From positions 62,001 to 126,000 of the forward strand of contig NZ_JALPRJ010000009.1 in the NCBI RefSeq assembly GCF_030464885.1: 64,000 nucleotides of DNA, given 5' to 3'. Source of the DNA: Caballeronia sp. SEWSISQ10-4 2 (GTDB taxonomy: Bacteria; Pseudomonadota; Gammaproteobacteria; Burkholderiales; Burkholderiaceae). A model generated the notes under the pieces. It was given only the letters and a program-made list of their open reading frames with translations. It did not search any database and had not been told where the DNA came from. Position 1 is the stretch's first letter. Each line of letters opens with the position of its first letter. Positions 19,494 through 27,477 of this stretch are shown one piece after another. The translations under genes and the position numbers were made by a program.

Positions 19494-20693
19494 ATGAGCA
19501 AACAAGTGCAGGACGCATATATTGTCGCCGCGAGCCGGACGCCTATCGGCAAGGCGCCGCGCGGCATCTTCAAGAACACGCGGCCGGACGAGTTGTTGGT
19601 CCACGCGATCCGTTCAGCGGTGGCGCAAGTACCGGGGCTGGATACGAAGCTGATCGAAGACGCGATCATCGGTTGCGCGATTCCTGAAGGCGAGCAAGGG
19701 CTGAACGTGGCGCGTATCGGCGCGTTGCTGGCCGGGCTGCCGAACTCGGTGGGCGGCGTGACGGTGAACCGGTTCTGCGCATCGGGCGTGACGGCGTTGG
19801 CGATGGCCGCTGACCGGATTCGCGTCGGTGAATCGGATGTGATGATTGCGGGCGGCTGCGAGTCGATGAGCATGGTGCCCATGATGGGCAACAAGCCGTC
19901 GCTGTCGCCGCATATCTTCGATCGTGACGAGAATGTCGGGATTGCTTACGGCATGGGCTTGACGGCCGAACGCGTGGCCGAGCGCTGGAAGATCAGCCGC
20001 GAAGCGCAGGATGCGTTCTCGGTGGAATCGCATCGGCGTGCGTTGGAAGCGCAACGCACCGGCGAGTTCAACGATGAAATCGCGGCGTTCACCCTGAACG
20101 AACGTTTCCCGGATCTGGCCACAGGCGAGATTCGCGTCAACGCACGCGAGATCAAGAACGACGAAGGCCCGCGTCAGGACACGACAATGGAAGGGCTCGC
20201 CAAGCTGCGTCCCGTCTTCGCCGCGAAGGGTTCGGTCACAGCGGGCAATAGCTCGCAGACGTCGGACGGCGCGGGTGCGTTGATCGTGGTCAGCGAGAAG
20301 ATCCTGAAGCAATTCAACCTGACGCCGCTTGCGCGCTTTGTGAGCTTCGCGGTGCGTGGCGTGCCGCCGGAAATCATGGGCATCGGACCGAAGGAAGCGA
20401 TTCCCGCGGCGTTGAAAGCAGCCGGTCTGACGCAGGACGATATCGACTGGATCGAACTCAACGAAGCGTTTGCGGCGCAATCGCTGGCGGTGATTCAGGA
20501 CCTGGGGTTGGATCCGTCGAAGATCAATCCGCTCGGCGGCGCGATTGCGTTGGGCCATCCGCTTGGCGCAACGGGCGCTATCCGTGCCGCGACCGTGGTT
20601 CACGGCTTGCGCCGCCGTAACCTGAAGTACGGCATGGTGACCATGTGCGTGGGAACGGGCATGGGCGCGGCGGGCATTATTGAACGGATGTAA
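19494..20693 (+). CDS. Acetyl-CoA C-acyltransferase (3-ketoacyl-CoA thiolase)
   Basis: 399 residues with the full thiolase set: nucleophilic Cys95 in NRFCASG, His355 in GHPLGATG and Cys385 in CVGTGMG. It cleaves 3-ketoacyl-CoA to acetyl-CoA and a shortened acyl-CoA, completing the spiral begun by the two upstream genes. CASG instead of the more common CSSG is a conservative variation around the nucleophile. The start has ACAGGAGCTGCAA upstream. A FadA-like role is supported by the neighbours; biosynthetic (PhaA-type) thiolases usually lie beside phaB or phaC, absent here. Confidence 0.93.
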   Translation: MSKQVQDAYIVAASRTPIGKAPRGIFKNTRPDELLVHAIRSAVAQVPGLDTKLIEDAIIGCAIPEGEQGLNVARIGALLAGLPNSVGGVTVNRFCASGVTALAMAADRIRVGESDVMIAGGCESMSMVPMMGNKPSLSPHIFDRDENVGIAYGMGLTAERVAERWKISREAQDAFSVESHRRALEAQRTGEFNDEIAAFTLNERFPDLATGEIRVNAREIKNDEGPRQDTTMEGLAKLRPVFAAKGSVTAGNSSQTSDGAGALIVVSEKILKQFNLTPLARFVSFAVRGVPPEIMGIGPKEAIPAALKAAGLTQDDIDWIELNEAFAAQSLAVIQDLGLDPSKINPLGGAIALGHPLGATGAIRAATVVHGLRRRNLKYGMVTMCVGTGMGAAGIIERM

Positions 20694-20728
20694 ACGGTAA
20701 AACCCGGCGTATCGCTAAACGTAGAGCG

Positions 20729-20765
20729 ACGGTTCGCGCACTATCCGGTTCGCGAACCGTTTCTT
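20729..20765 (+). terminator. Hairpin after the thiolase gene, weak intrinsic terminator or attenuator
   Basis: ACGGTTCGCG (20729-20738) and CGCGAACCGT (20751-20760) form a perfect 10-bp stem, followed by a short TTCTTC tail. The tail is poor for a full terminator. It may attenuate transcription into the following enoyl-CoA hydratase gene. Confidence 0.55.
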
Positions 20766-20781
20766 CATTCAGGAGACGAAA

Positions 20782-21546
20782 ATGGACATCATCACCGAAC
20801 ACGTTGACGGCGTGCTGAGCATCACGATGAACCGTCCGGCCCGCAAGAACGCGCTGACGGCCGCGATGTACCAAACCATGGCCGACGCTTTCTTCGATGC
20901 CGAAAACGATCCCGCCGTGCGCGTGGTGCTGATTCGCGCGGTCGGCGATACGTTCAGCGCAGGCAACGATATCGAAGACTTCATGAAGGCGCCGCCCGCG
21001 ACTCAGGACGCGCCCGTGTTCCAGTTCCTGCGCCGCATCAGTTCCGCGCAGAAGCCGGTTGTAGCGGCGGTGGCGGGCGGGGCTGTGGGTATCGGTACGA
21101 CGATGCTGCTGCATTGCGACCTGGTCTACGCGGCATCGACGGCGAAGTTCGCGCTGCCCTTTGTGCAACTCGGGTTGTGTCCGGAGGCGGCGTCGAGTTT
21201 GCTGTTGCCGCGCATTGCGGGTTATCAGCGGGCGGCGGAGAAGTTGCTGCTGGGCGAACCGTTCGATGCCACCGAAGCCGCGAACATGGGGATTGTGAAC
21301 CGGGTTTTATCGGCGGAAGAAGTGGGTAATTTCGCGTTCGCTCAGGCGAAAAAACTCGCGGCGTTGCCGTCGGCATCGCTGAAGGCTACCAAGGCGTTGA
21401 TGAAGGGTGGTCAGGCGGGCGAAGTCAGCGCGCAGATGGCGGCGGAGGCGGAGCACTTCGCCCACATGCTGACCGCGCCCGAAGCGAAGGAAGCGTTCAC
21501 CGCGTTCTTTGAGAAGCGGAAGCCGGATTTCAGCCGGTTCAACTGA
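20782..21546 (+). CDS. Enoyl-CoA hydratase/isomerase family protein
   Basis: 254 residues, a stand-alone crotonase. The oxyanion-hole segments are RPARKNALTAAMYQTM with FSAGNDIEDF, and VAAVAGGAVGIGTTMLLHCDLVYAA. The Glu position after LPFVQLGLCPEAASSLLLPRIAG suggests a PaaG/ECI-like hydratase or isomerase. The C-terminal helical extension ends AFTAFFEKRKPDF. It may supply isomerase activity for unsaturated fatty acids next to the bifunctional enzyme; this is inference. AGGAGACGAAA precedes the ATG. Confidence 0.9.
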   Translation: MDIITEHVDGVLSITMNRPARKNALTAAMYQTMADAFFDAENDPAVRVVLIRAVGDTFSAGNDIEDFMKAPPATQDAPVFQFLRRISSAQKPVVAAVAGGAVGIGTTMLLHCDLVYAASTAKFALPFVQLGLCPEAASSLLLPRIAGYQRAAEKLLLGEPFDATEAANMGIVNRVLSAEEVGNFAFAQAKKLAALPSASLKATKALMKGGQAGEVSAQMAAEAEHFAHMLTAPEAKEAFTAFFEKRKPDFSRFN

Positions 21547-21584
21547 GAATCGGCTTCGCGGCATAACTGGCCTGGAATTGATGC

Positions 21585-21612
21585 CGCAAGCCAGCCCTGA
21601 CGCCGGCTTGCG
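21585..21612. other. Hairpin in the convergent gap between the enoyl-CoA hydratase gene and fdhD
   Basis: CGCAAGCC and GGCTTGCG form a perfect 8-bp stem around a 12-nt loop. There is no T-run on either strand, so its use as a terminator is doubtful. It lies in the 111-bp gap between two convergent genes. Confidence 0.45.
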
Positions 21613-21657
21613 TATCGATTGATTGGGAAACCGCTGAACACGCCAAAGGATTACGGA

Positions 21658-22503
21658 TCAGCTTTCAGCGTTGTCCACGCGGCCGTACTCCACGAACCCG
21701 TTCTCCCGTGCAAAACTAACCAGCCGCAGCCCCGCTTTTTCCGCGATGGAAATAGCCAGCGACGTCGGCGCTGAAATCGTAACCAGCATCGGCACGCCGA
21801 CCCGCGCCGACTTGCGCACGAGTTCATAGCTAGCCCGGCTTGAAAGGAACACGAAACCTTGCGTGGTATCGACGCGTTGCAGCACCAGATGGCCGATCAG
21901 CTTGTCGAGCGCGTTATGGCGGCCCACGTCCTCGAACGCGTATTTCACCGCGCCGCTTTCATCGCACCAGGCGGCCGCGTGCAACCCGCCGGTCAGCTTC
22001 GATAACTGCTGATGCGCGGGCAATTCACGCGCGGCGTGGGCAATCGCGTCATCAGCCAGACGGATCAGGAAACCGGTATCGGGCACGCGTTCCGGCTGCA
22101 GATCCAGCAATTCGATACTTTCGATCCCGCACACCCCGCAGCCCGTGCGCCCGGCCAGCGCGCGGCGTTTGTCTTTCAACGCGACGAATGCCTGCTGCAC
22201 GACCTGAACGTGCACCTCGGCGTGCGGCAAGGTACCGCCGGGGGTATCGTAGAAAAATACCTCGATGTCGTGGATGTCACTGCCGCGCTCCACAATGCCT
22301 TCGGTCAGCGAAAACCCCACTGCGAAGGCTTCCAGGTCACGCGGCGTGCACATCATTACCGCGTGCGAGATGCCGTTGTACACGAGCGCGACGGGCCATT
22401 CCTGGCCGACGTCGTCGGCGGCGTCGCGTATTTCGCCTAGCCGGTGCCGCCGTACGGGGCGTTCTACGTAGCCGGGTTGATCGTCGATGTCTGTGTCATT
22501 CAT
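21658..22503 (-). CDS. fdhD: FdhD, formate dehydrogenase sulfurtransferase accessory protein
   Basis: 281 residues from ATG 22503; a GTG at 22515 would add four residues and its GTGAGCG may instead serve the ATG as a weak ribosome-binding site. FdhD transfers sulfur from IscS to the molybdenum cofactor of formate dehydrogenase. The essential cysteine pair is in TGCGVCGIE (C122 and C125 from this start). Other conserved blocks are TPRDLEAFAVGFSLTEGI and YAFEDVGRHNALDKLIG, and the C-terminal SRASYELVRKSARVGVPMLVTISAPTSLA. It is divergent from a nitrate-reductase-associated gene, with about 190 bp between. Confidence 0.95.
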   Translation of the reverse strand: MNDTDIDDQPGYVERPVRRHRLGEIRDAADDVGQEWPVALVYNGISHAVMMCTPRDLEAFAVGFSLTEGIVERGSDIHDIEVFFYDTPGGTLPHAEVHVQVVQQAFVALKDKRRALAGRTGCGVCGIESIELLDLQPERVPDTGFLIRLADDAIAHAARELPAHQQLSKLTGGLHAAAWCDESGAVKYAFEDVGRHNALDKLIGHLVLQRVDTTQGFVFLSSRASYELVRKSARVGVPMLVTISAPTSLAISIAEKAGLRLVSFARENGFVEYGRVDNAES

Positions 22504-22696
22504 GGCGTCGCTCACTTGCTGATAGCTTTCGATGTCGCGTTTTAGCCGCTTCCCATAAGCATTTACGAGATAAATTCGGGCATAACGCTTGCTGCTTTAT
22601 GGAGCAGCAGACACACTACAAGCCGTTCAAGGCCCTACGATAACCTACCGCGGCCTCACTCGCTTTCCTTGTCCCTCTACCCACGAGGCACCTGCC

Positions 22697-23173
22697 ATGG
22701 CACTTTACGACGCTCCGCGCCTGTTCGGATTCGAACTGGAGTCGACTGAGAATCTGAGTTTTATTCCGCTCGCCGTGCGCTTTAACCTGGACCGGTTCGG
22801 CCAGCGCATTTCGCTCGATCAGTGGCGAAGACTGCCGCACGGCGACCGCGAGTTGCTCGCACGCTTTCCTGTTGAAGACGACGCCGCGATCGAACCCAAT
22901 TTTGACCGGGCACTCGCCGAGATGCTGCGAACCCACACCGAGGCGTTGCCGGAGACATTTGCGCCCGACGGCGATCCGATCTGGGCGCACACCGACGTGG
23001 TGCCCGAAACCGTGATTCGCCAGAGCAGTTTGTGCGGGATCGGCTCGCCGAGTCTTGGGCGCTGGTCGGAACTTTCGCCGTTCCAGCGTTATGCGCTGGC
23101 CAAGTTATCGCGCAAGAGCGAGGTGAATCACGACTTCGTTCCGGCGATGCGGGAGTTTGGTCTAGCCGATTAG
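22697..23173 (+). CDS. Nitrate-reductase-associated protein (NarM-type family)
   Basis: 158 residues from ATG 22697, which opens the conserved domain and is preceded by CGAGGCACC. The segment LSFIPLAVRFNLDRFGQRISLDQWRRL followed by GDRELLARFPV matches the Nitr_red_assoc family, known mainly from cyanobacteria, where NarM is needed for active assimilatory nitrate reductase. Near the C-terminus are a histidine-containing NHDF segment and a WSELSPFQRYALAKL helix. The adjacent divergent fdhD and the NarK-type transporter 7 kb downstream fit a molybdoenzyme/nitrate theme. The assignment is from family motifs recalled, not from a search. Confidence 0.75.
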   Translation: MALYDAPRLFGFELESTENLSFIPLAVRFNLDRFGQRISLDQWRRLPHGDRELLARFPVEDDAAIEPNFDRALAEMLRTHTEALPETFAPDGDPIWAHTDVVPETVIRQSSLCGIGSPSLGRWSELSPFQRYALAKLSRKSEVNHDFVPAMREFGLAD

Positions 23174-23517
23174 GATTGCGTTTGCACATTGACGGGGTGG
23201 CTGAGCGGACGTCCGGGGCCGGCAGAAAAGCCCAGGCGCGAGCGTAGCCACTCCCGACGACGACTAATAAAACCAACCCGCAAAGCGGACCGCTGCGTCT
23301 CATCAACAACCCGCGATCGATGCCAGTCGGTCGCCGGCAGGCCTGGCTTGCAAGACGCCTCCGCGGCGAGCAAGAAACCCTGTCAACAGGCACTTTTTAA
23401 GCGCCTACCCTAAATAACTCCCACCCCCTGCCGATAACTAGAAATCGATGCTCGGAATCGATGCGAAGACTCGCACCCAGTCTTCCCAGCCCCGCATGCC
23501 GGACGGCTATCGACACC
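23174..23517. other. 344-bp gap before the GGDEF/EAL gene
   Basis: No gene, RNA or terminator is recognisable. Short in-frame ORFs here lack domain character. An AT-richer patch near 23395-23420 (CCCTAAATAACTCC) might contain the promoter of the following gene, but no paired -35/-10 is convincing. Confidence 0.5.
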
Positions 23518-26500
23518 ATGAAATCATTCTTTTCACGCCGCCTGCTGGTCAACCTCGCCGTCGTCCTGGTGGCCATGGGCGCGAACGCGTTCATCGCCTA
23601 CGAGCAAATCGACCTTCAAAGCGATGCCGACGCCCGCACGCGCCGCTCACTCAGCCTGATGCGCGACCTCGACGCGTACCGCAGCGCGCTCGGCGAAATC
23701 CTCCCCGAAATCAGCTGGTACGAAGCAAGCGGCTTACTCAAGCCCGCCGACGTTCGCGAGGCGCGCGCAGCGCATATCGACGCGCTGGAAAGCGGCTTGC
23801 GCGCCCAGTTCGCTTTCGAACCCGGCATGGAAGGCGCGTTCCACCTGCTCGGCGAAAGCGCGCGCATCGCGAAACGCGACGCTCAATCGGCGTTCGAACA
23901 CGCCGCCGCGGATGCACCTGGCGCCTCCCGCGATTGGACCCGGCAAGCGGTCCGCCGGCTCGCCGAGGACCTGCTTTCGCTCGATGTCGAACTGGCGGTG
24001 CTGCGCGCGCGAGAAGCCGATTCGCTCGCGGCGACGCTCAACGAATCCGCGCGGGCGTCCAGTCGTGCCGTGCTCCTGCTGATCCTCACGATGCTCGCCG
24101 GTGGCGGCGCGCTGATCTACACCTTCGCGAGCCACGAAAGTTCGGCGCGCGACAAGTTGCGCATTGCCCGGGCCATGCAGCGCAGCAACGAGCGTTTCCG
24201 CGATCTGTTCGACGCGCATCCCGTGCCCATGTGGATCGTCGATGCCGCGACGTATCGCTTTGTCGCAGTGAATCCGGCGGCGCTCGGGCACTACGGCTAC
24301 AACGAGCTCGAATTCCTGTCGATGACCGTGCGCGACCTGCACGCCGACGACGACTTCGATCGCCTCGCCGCGCTGCTCGCGCGCTACACCAGCGATCAGC
24401 CGCGCCAGCCGCGCCAGACGGGCCAGACGGGCCAGACGGGCCAGACGGGCCAGACGGGCCGGACGGGCCAGACGGGCCAGACGGGCCAGACGGGCCAGAC
24501 GGGCCAGACGGGCCAGACAAGCGCTCAGCGGCGCGCGGGCGTATGGCGGCACAAGCGCCGCGACGGCGTGCAGGTCAGCGCCGACATCTCGACTCACGCG
24601 CTGACTTATTCGGGGCATCCGGGCATTTTCATGCTGGCGAACGACGTCACCGACCGCATCAATGCCGAGATCGAAGCGCGGCGTTCGAAGCAGATGCTGG
24701 AATTGCTTATCGACAATATTCCGCAGCGGATCTTCTGGAAAGATCGCGAGTCGCGTTATCTCGGCTGCAATTCCGCCTTTGCCCGCGACGCCGGGCTCGC
24801 CAGCAAGGAACAAGTAATCGGCATGACGGACGACACGCTGCCCTGGGCGCGTTCGGCCGCGGAACTTCGTGACGGCGATCGCCAGGTCATCGCGACCGGC
24901 CAGCCGTTGATGAACCAGGAGCGCGACATCCACCGCGACGGCGAAATGCGCACCTCCATCACCAGCAAGCTACCGCTGCTGGATGGGGCGGGGCGCATTA
25001 TCGGCGTGCTGGGTTCGTACGACGACACGACCGAGCGCAAGCGCGCGGAACTCGCGCTGCGCCTGCAAAGCCGGGCACTGGATGCCTGCGTGAACGCCGT
25101 GCTGATTACCGGCACGACCGCCACGGGCAACGTGATCGAGTACGCGAATCCCGCGTTCAAGCGCATCACGGGCTACGATCCGGCCGATATCGTGGGCCGC
25201 GATTGCCGTTTCCTGCAACGCGACGACCGCGATCAGGAAGGCCTCAAGGCGATCCGCGAGGGCTTGGCCGCGAACCGCGAAGTCAGCGCGGTGCTGCGCA
25301 ATTATCGTAAGGATGGCGTGCTGTTCTGGAATCAGCTATTCGTTGCGCCCGTGCCGGACGCGCACGGGCATACGACGCATCACATCGGCGTGATCAACGA
25401 CGTGACCGAGGTGATCCGCTATCAGGAGCAGCTCGAATATCAGGCGAACTACGACACGCTCACGCGCCTGCCGAACCGCAATCTGCTGCGCAACCGGCTG
25501 CAGCACGCTATCGACAGGGCACGCCAGCAGGAGACCACGGTGGCCGTGGTTTTCGTCGATCTCGATGGCTTTAAGAACGTCAACGACAGCCTTGGCCATA
25601 GCGTCGGCGACCGTTTGCTCGCGGTGGTCGCCGAGCGGCTGGCACGGTGCGGGCGCTCCGGCGACACGATCGCGCGCCACGGCGGCGACGAGTTCGTGGT
25701 GGTGCTCCCCGACATGACTGGCGAGAGCACTCTGATTGCATGGATGGAACGTGTGCGCAACGCCATCTCGGACCCGGTGTGGCTTGACGGCACGGAGATG
25801 TACGTGGGCTGCAGCATGGGCGCGAGCCTGTTTCCGCAAGACGGCGACGATGCCGAAACCGTGCTCAAGAAAGCCGATCTCGCGATGTATCGCGCGAAGG
25901 ACATGGGCCGCAACACGTACCAGTTCTACCAGCCGGAGATGAACGCCACTGTGGGGGCGCGGATGAACGTCGAGCGGCGTTTGCGGCGTGCATTACGCGA
26001 CGGCGAATTCCTGCTGCACTATCAGCCGCAAGTGGATCTGACCACGGGCGAGATCGTTGGCATGGAAGCGCTTGTGCGCTGGATGGACCCGGAGTTCGGG
26101 CTGGTCCTGCCGACTGCGTTTATTCCGGTGGCGGAAGAATGCGGGCTGATCGGGCCGCTCTCCGAATGGGTGCTGCGCGAAGCCTGCCGGCAAAACAAGG
26201 CGTGGCAGGACCAGGGGCTGCCGGCGGCGCGGATGTCGGTGAATCTGTCGGCGCGGCAGTTCCAGCAACGCGATATCCGCGTACTTGTGACGTCCGTGCT
26301 CGAAGAAACCGGCCTCGCGCCGCAGTACCTGGAAATCGAACTCACCGAAAGCGCGATCATGCGCAACGGCGAAGAGGCCGTTACCACCTTGTCGGAACTG
26401 GCGGCGCTGGGGATCAGCATTGCCATCGATGACTTCGGGACCGGGTATTCGAGCCTCAGTTACCTGAAGCGTTTTCCGGTGCACCGCTTGAAGATCGACC

Positions 26501-26817
26501 GCTCGTTTGTCGCGGATATCGGCTCGCCGGGAGGCAATGAAACGATTACTTCAGCAATCATCGCGCTCGCTCATTCGCTCGAGTTGCGGGTCATTGCGGA
26601 GGGCGTGGAGACGGCAGCGCAACTGGACTTCCTGATCGCCCGCGCCTGCGACGAGATGCAGGGTTATTTCTTCTCGCCGCCGTTGCCGGGCGGCGACATT
26701 CCCGCGCTGTTGCTAAACAGCGGGATCAGCCGCTCGCTCGGCGCGCGCGAGAGTCAGTCCGATCAGTCCAGCCTAGGCAGTGCGCGCGGACGGCGGTCGC
26801 TGTCGGTCGCGACGTAG
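23518..26817 (+). CDS. Membrane-bound PAS-PAS-LOV-GGDEF-EAL protein (c-di-GMP turnover) with QTG repeat
   Basis: 1,099 residues from ATG 23518; an earlier ATG at 23461 is less likely because it precedes the transmembrane start. Membrane segments at about 7-29 and 184-203 enclose a helical periplasmic sensor of ~150 residues. Three PAS-type domains follow: about 222-375 (split by the repeat at 294-335), about 385-500, and about 520-631. The third reads like a LOV domain (GRDCRFLQ with Cys563, then NYRKDG and FWN). GGDEF at 722-726 and EAL at 850-852 are both intact, with DDFGTGYSSL and LKIDRSFV. Both synthase and phosphodiesterase activities are possible. Its 3' end overlaps the convergent thioesterase gene by 55 bp. 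Confidence 0.93.
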   Translation: MKSFFSRRLLVNLAVVLVAMGANAFIAYEQIDLQSDADARTRRSLSLMRDLDAYRSALGEILPEISWYEASGLLKPADVREARAAHIDALESGLRAQFAFEPGMEGAFHLLGESARIAKRDAQSAFEHAAADAPGASRDWTRQAVRRLAEDLLSLDVELAVLRAREADSLAATLNESARASSRAVLLLILTMLAGGGALIYTFASHESSARDKLRIARAMQRSNERFRDLFDAHPVPMWIVDAATYRFVAVNPAALGHYGYNELEFLSMTVRDLHADDDFDRLAALLARYTSDQPRQPRQTGQTGQTGQTGQTGRTGQTGQTGQTGQTGQTGQTSAQRRAGVWRHKRRDGVQVSADISTHALTYSGHPGIFMLANDVTDRINAEIEARRSKQMLELLIDNIPQRIFWKDRESRYLGCNSAFARDAGLASKEQVIGMTDDTLPWARSAAELRDGDRQVIATGQPLMNQERDIHRDGEMRTSITSKLPLLDGAGRIIGVLGSYDDTTERKRAELALRLQSRALDACVNAVLITGTTATGNVIEYANPAFKRITGYDPADIVGRDCRFLQRDDRDQEGLKAIREGLAANREVSAVLRNYRKDGVLFWNQLFVAPVPDAHGHTTHHIGVINDVTEVIRYQEQLEYQANYDTLTRLPNRNLLRNRLQHAIDRARQQETTVAVVFVDLDGFKNVNDSLGHSVGDRLLAVVAERLARCGRSGDTIARHGGDEFVVVLPDMTGESTLIAWMERVRNAISDPVWLDGTEMYVGCSMGASLFPQDGDDAETVLKKADLAMYRAKDMGRNTYQFYQPEMNATVGARMNVERRLRRALRDGEFLLHYQPQVDLTTGEIVGMEALVRWMDPEFGLVLPTAFIPVAEECGLIGPLSEWVLREACRQNKAWQDQGLPAARMSVNLSARQFQQRDIRVLVTSVLEETGLAPQYLEIELTESAIMRNGEEAVTTLSELAALGISIAIDDFGTGYSSLSYLKRFPVHRLKIDRSFVADIGSPGGNETITSAIIALAHSLELRVIAEGVETAAQLDFLIARACDEMQGYFFSPPLPGGDIPALLLNSGISRSLGARESQSDQSSLGSARGRRSLSVAT
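24397..24522 (+). repeat. 9-bp tandem repeat (CAGACGGGC) encoding (QTG)n
   Basis: Fourteen 9-bp units run without interruption. The first two are CAGCCGCGC, then five CAGACGGGC, one CGGACGGGC, five more CAGACGGGC and a decayed CAGACAAGC. The frame is kept, giving QPR-QPR-(QTG)5-RTG-(QTG)5-QTS inside the first PAS domain of the c-di-GMP protein. A unit length divisible by three means copy-number change would not break the protein. The near-identity of units suggests recent slippage. Confidence 0.95.
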
Positions 26818-27185
26818 GTCAGCGTAGCTTCCGTTACCTTCACCACGTTTTCCGTCAGGCTCATGCGCTGCGCATAGACCTCGACCGATACCGTCACTGA
26901 CGTATTGCCCGTCTTCACGATATCCGTATAAAAGCTCAGCAGATCGCCGACAAACACCGGCTGCTTGAACACGAACGAATTCACGGAGATGGTCGCCACG
27001 CGCCCGTTCGCGCGCCGGCTTGCCGGGATCGATCCGGCGATATCCACTTGCGCCATGATCCATCCGCCGAAAACATCGCCGTGGACGTTGGCATCGGACG
27101 GTTGCGGCACCACGCGCAGCGCGACCGGCTTGTTCGGGAGTTGCAGGGATTGGGTCACGAGCGGATTTCCATGAAAGAGTGACAA
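26763..27185 (-). CDS. Acyl-CoA thioesterase, YciA-like hotdog protein
   Basis: 140 residues forming a single hotdog domain. The catalytic segment DANVHGDVFGGWIMAQVDIAG (about 31-51, with the expected Asp and Gly-rich turn) and VTISVNSFVFKQPVFVGDLLSFYTDIVKTG are typical of YciA/Acot acyl-CoA thioesterases, which hydrolyse a broad range of acyl-CoAs. Its stop codon lies 52 bp inside the convergent GGDEF/EAL gene, so the two coding regions overlap antisense by 55 bp. It is divergent from the Atm1-type ABC gene. ATG 27185 is the natural start; an upstream extension in another frame is noise. Confidence 0.9.
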   Translation of the reverse strand: MSLFHGNPLVTQSLQLPNKPVALRVVPQPSDANVHGDVFGGWIMAQVDIAGSIPASRRANGRVATISVNSFVFKQPVFVGDLLSFYTDIVKTGNTSVTVSVEVYAQRMSLTENVVKVTEATLTYVATDSDRRPRALPRLD

Positions 27186-27477
27186 AGACGGGATGCCGGC
27201 GGGTCAGCGCGCCACGGCACCTTCTGCGACAATGCAGCATTAAACGATGTTGCTTGGCGCTCCGAACGAGCTCGAACGATTCTCAGCCACGATTCTCAGC
27301 CGTCCAGCGTGCTTTTTACCGCGTTTGGCCGAGGCTCCGGCTGATCGCCGCCCGCGCCGGGAAACATTGAATTGTACGGGAAAGCCCGCATTTTGAGATG
27401 GGTGCCCCGTCCCGCGATACCTCGCTTGTCCGACGCCGGTTCTTTATGCGGCGAGGACCTCTGCAGACCTTGAATCC

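Noticed and set aside
24086..24520. Antisense frame with a perfect collagen-like (GPS)n repeat
   Set aside because: It is the reverse complement of the (CAGACGGGC)n array; the codon-periodic array produces repeats in every frame. The plus-strand frame carries intact PAS, GGDEF and EAL domains.
24397..24522. Regular repeats as a possible CRISPR array
   Set aside because: Unit is 9 bp with no spacers, entirely within a coding frame, and no cas genes are present.
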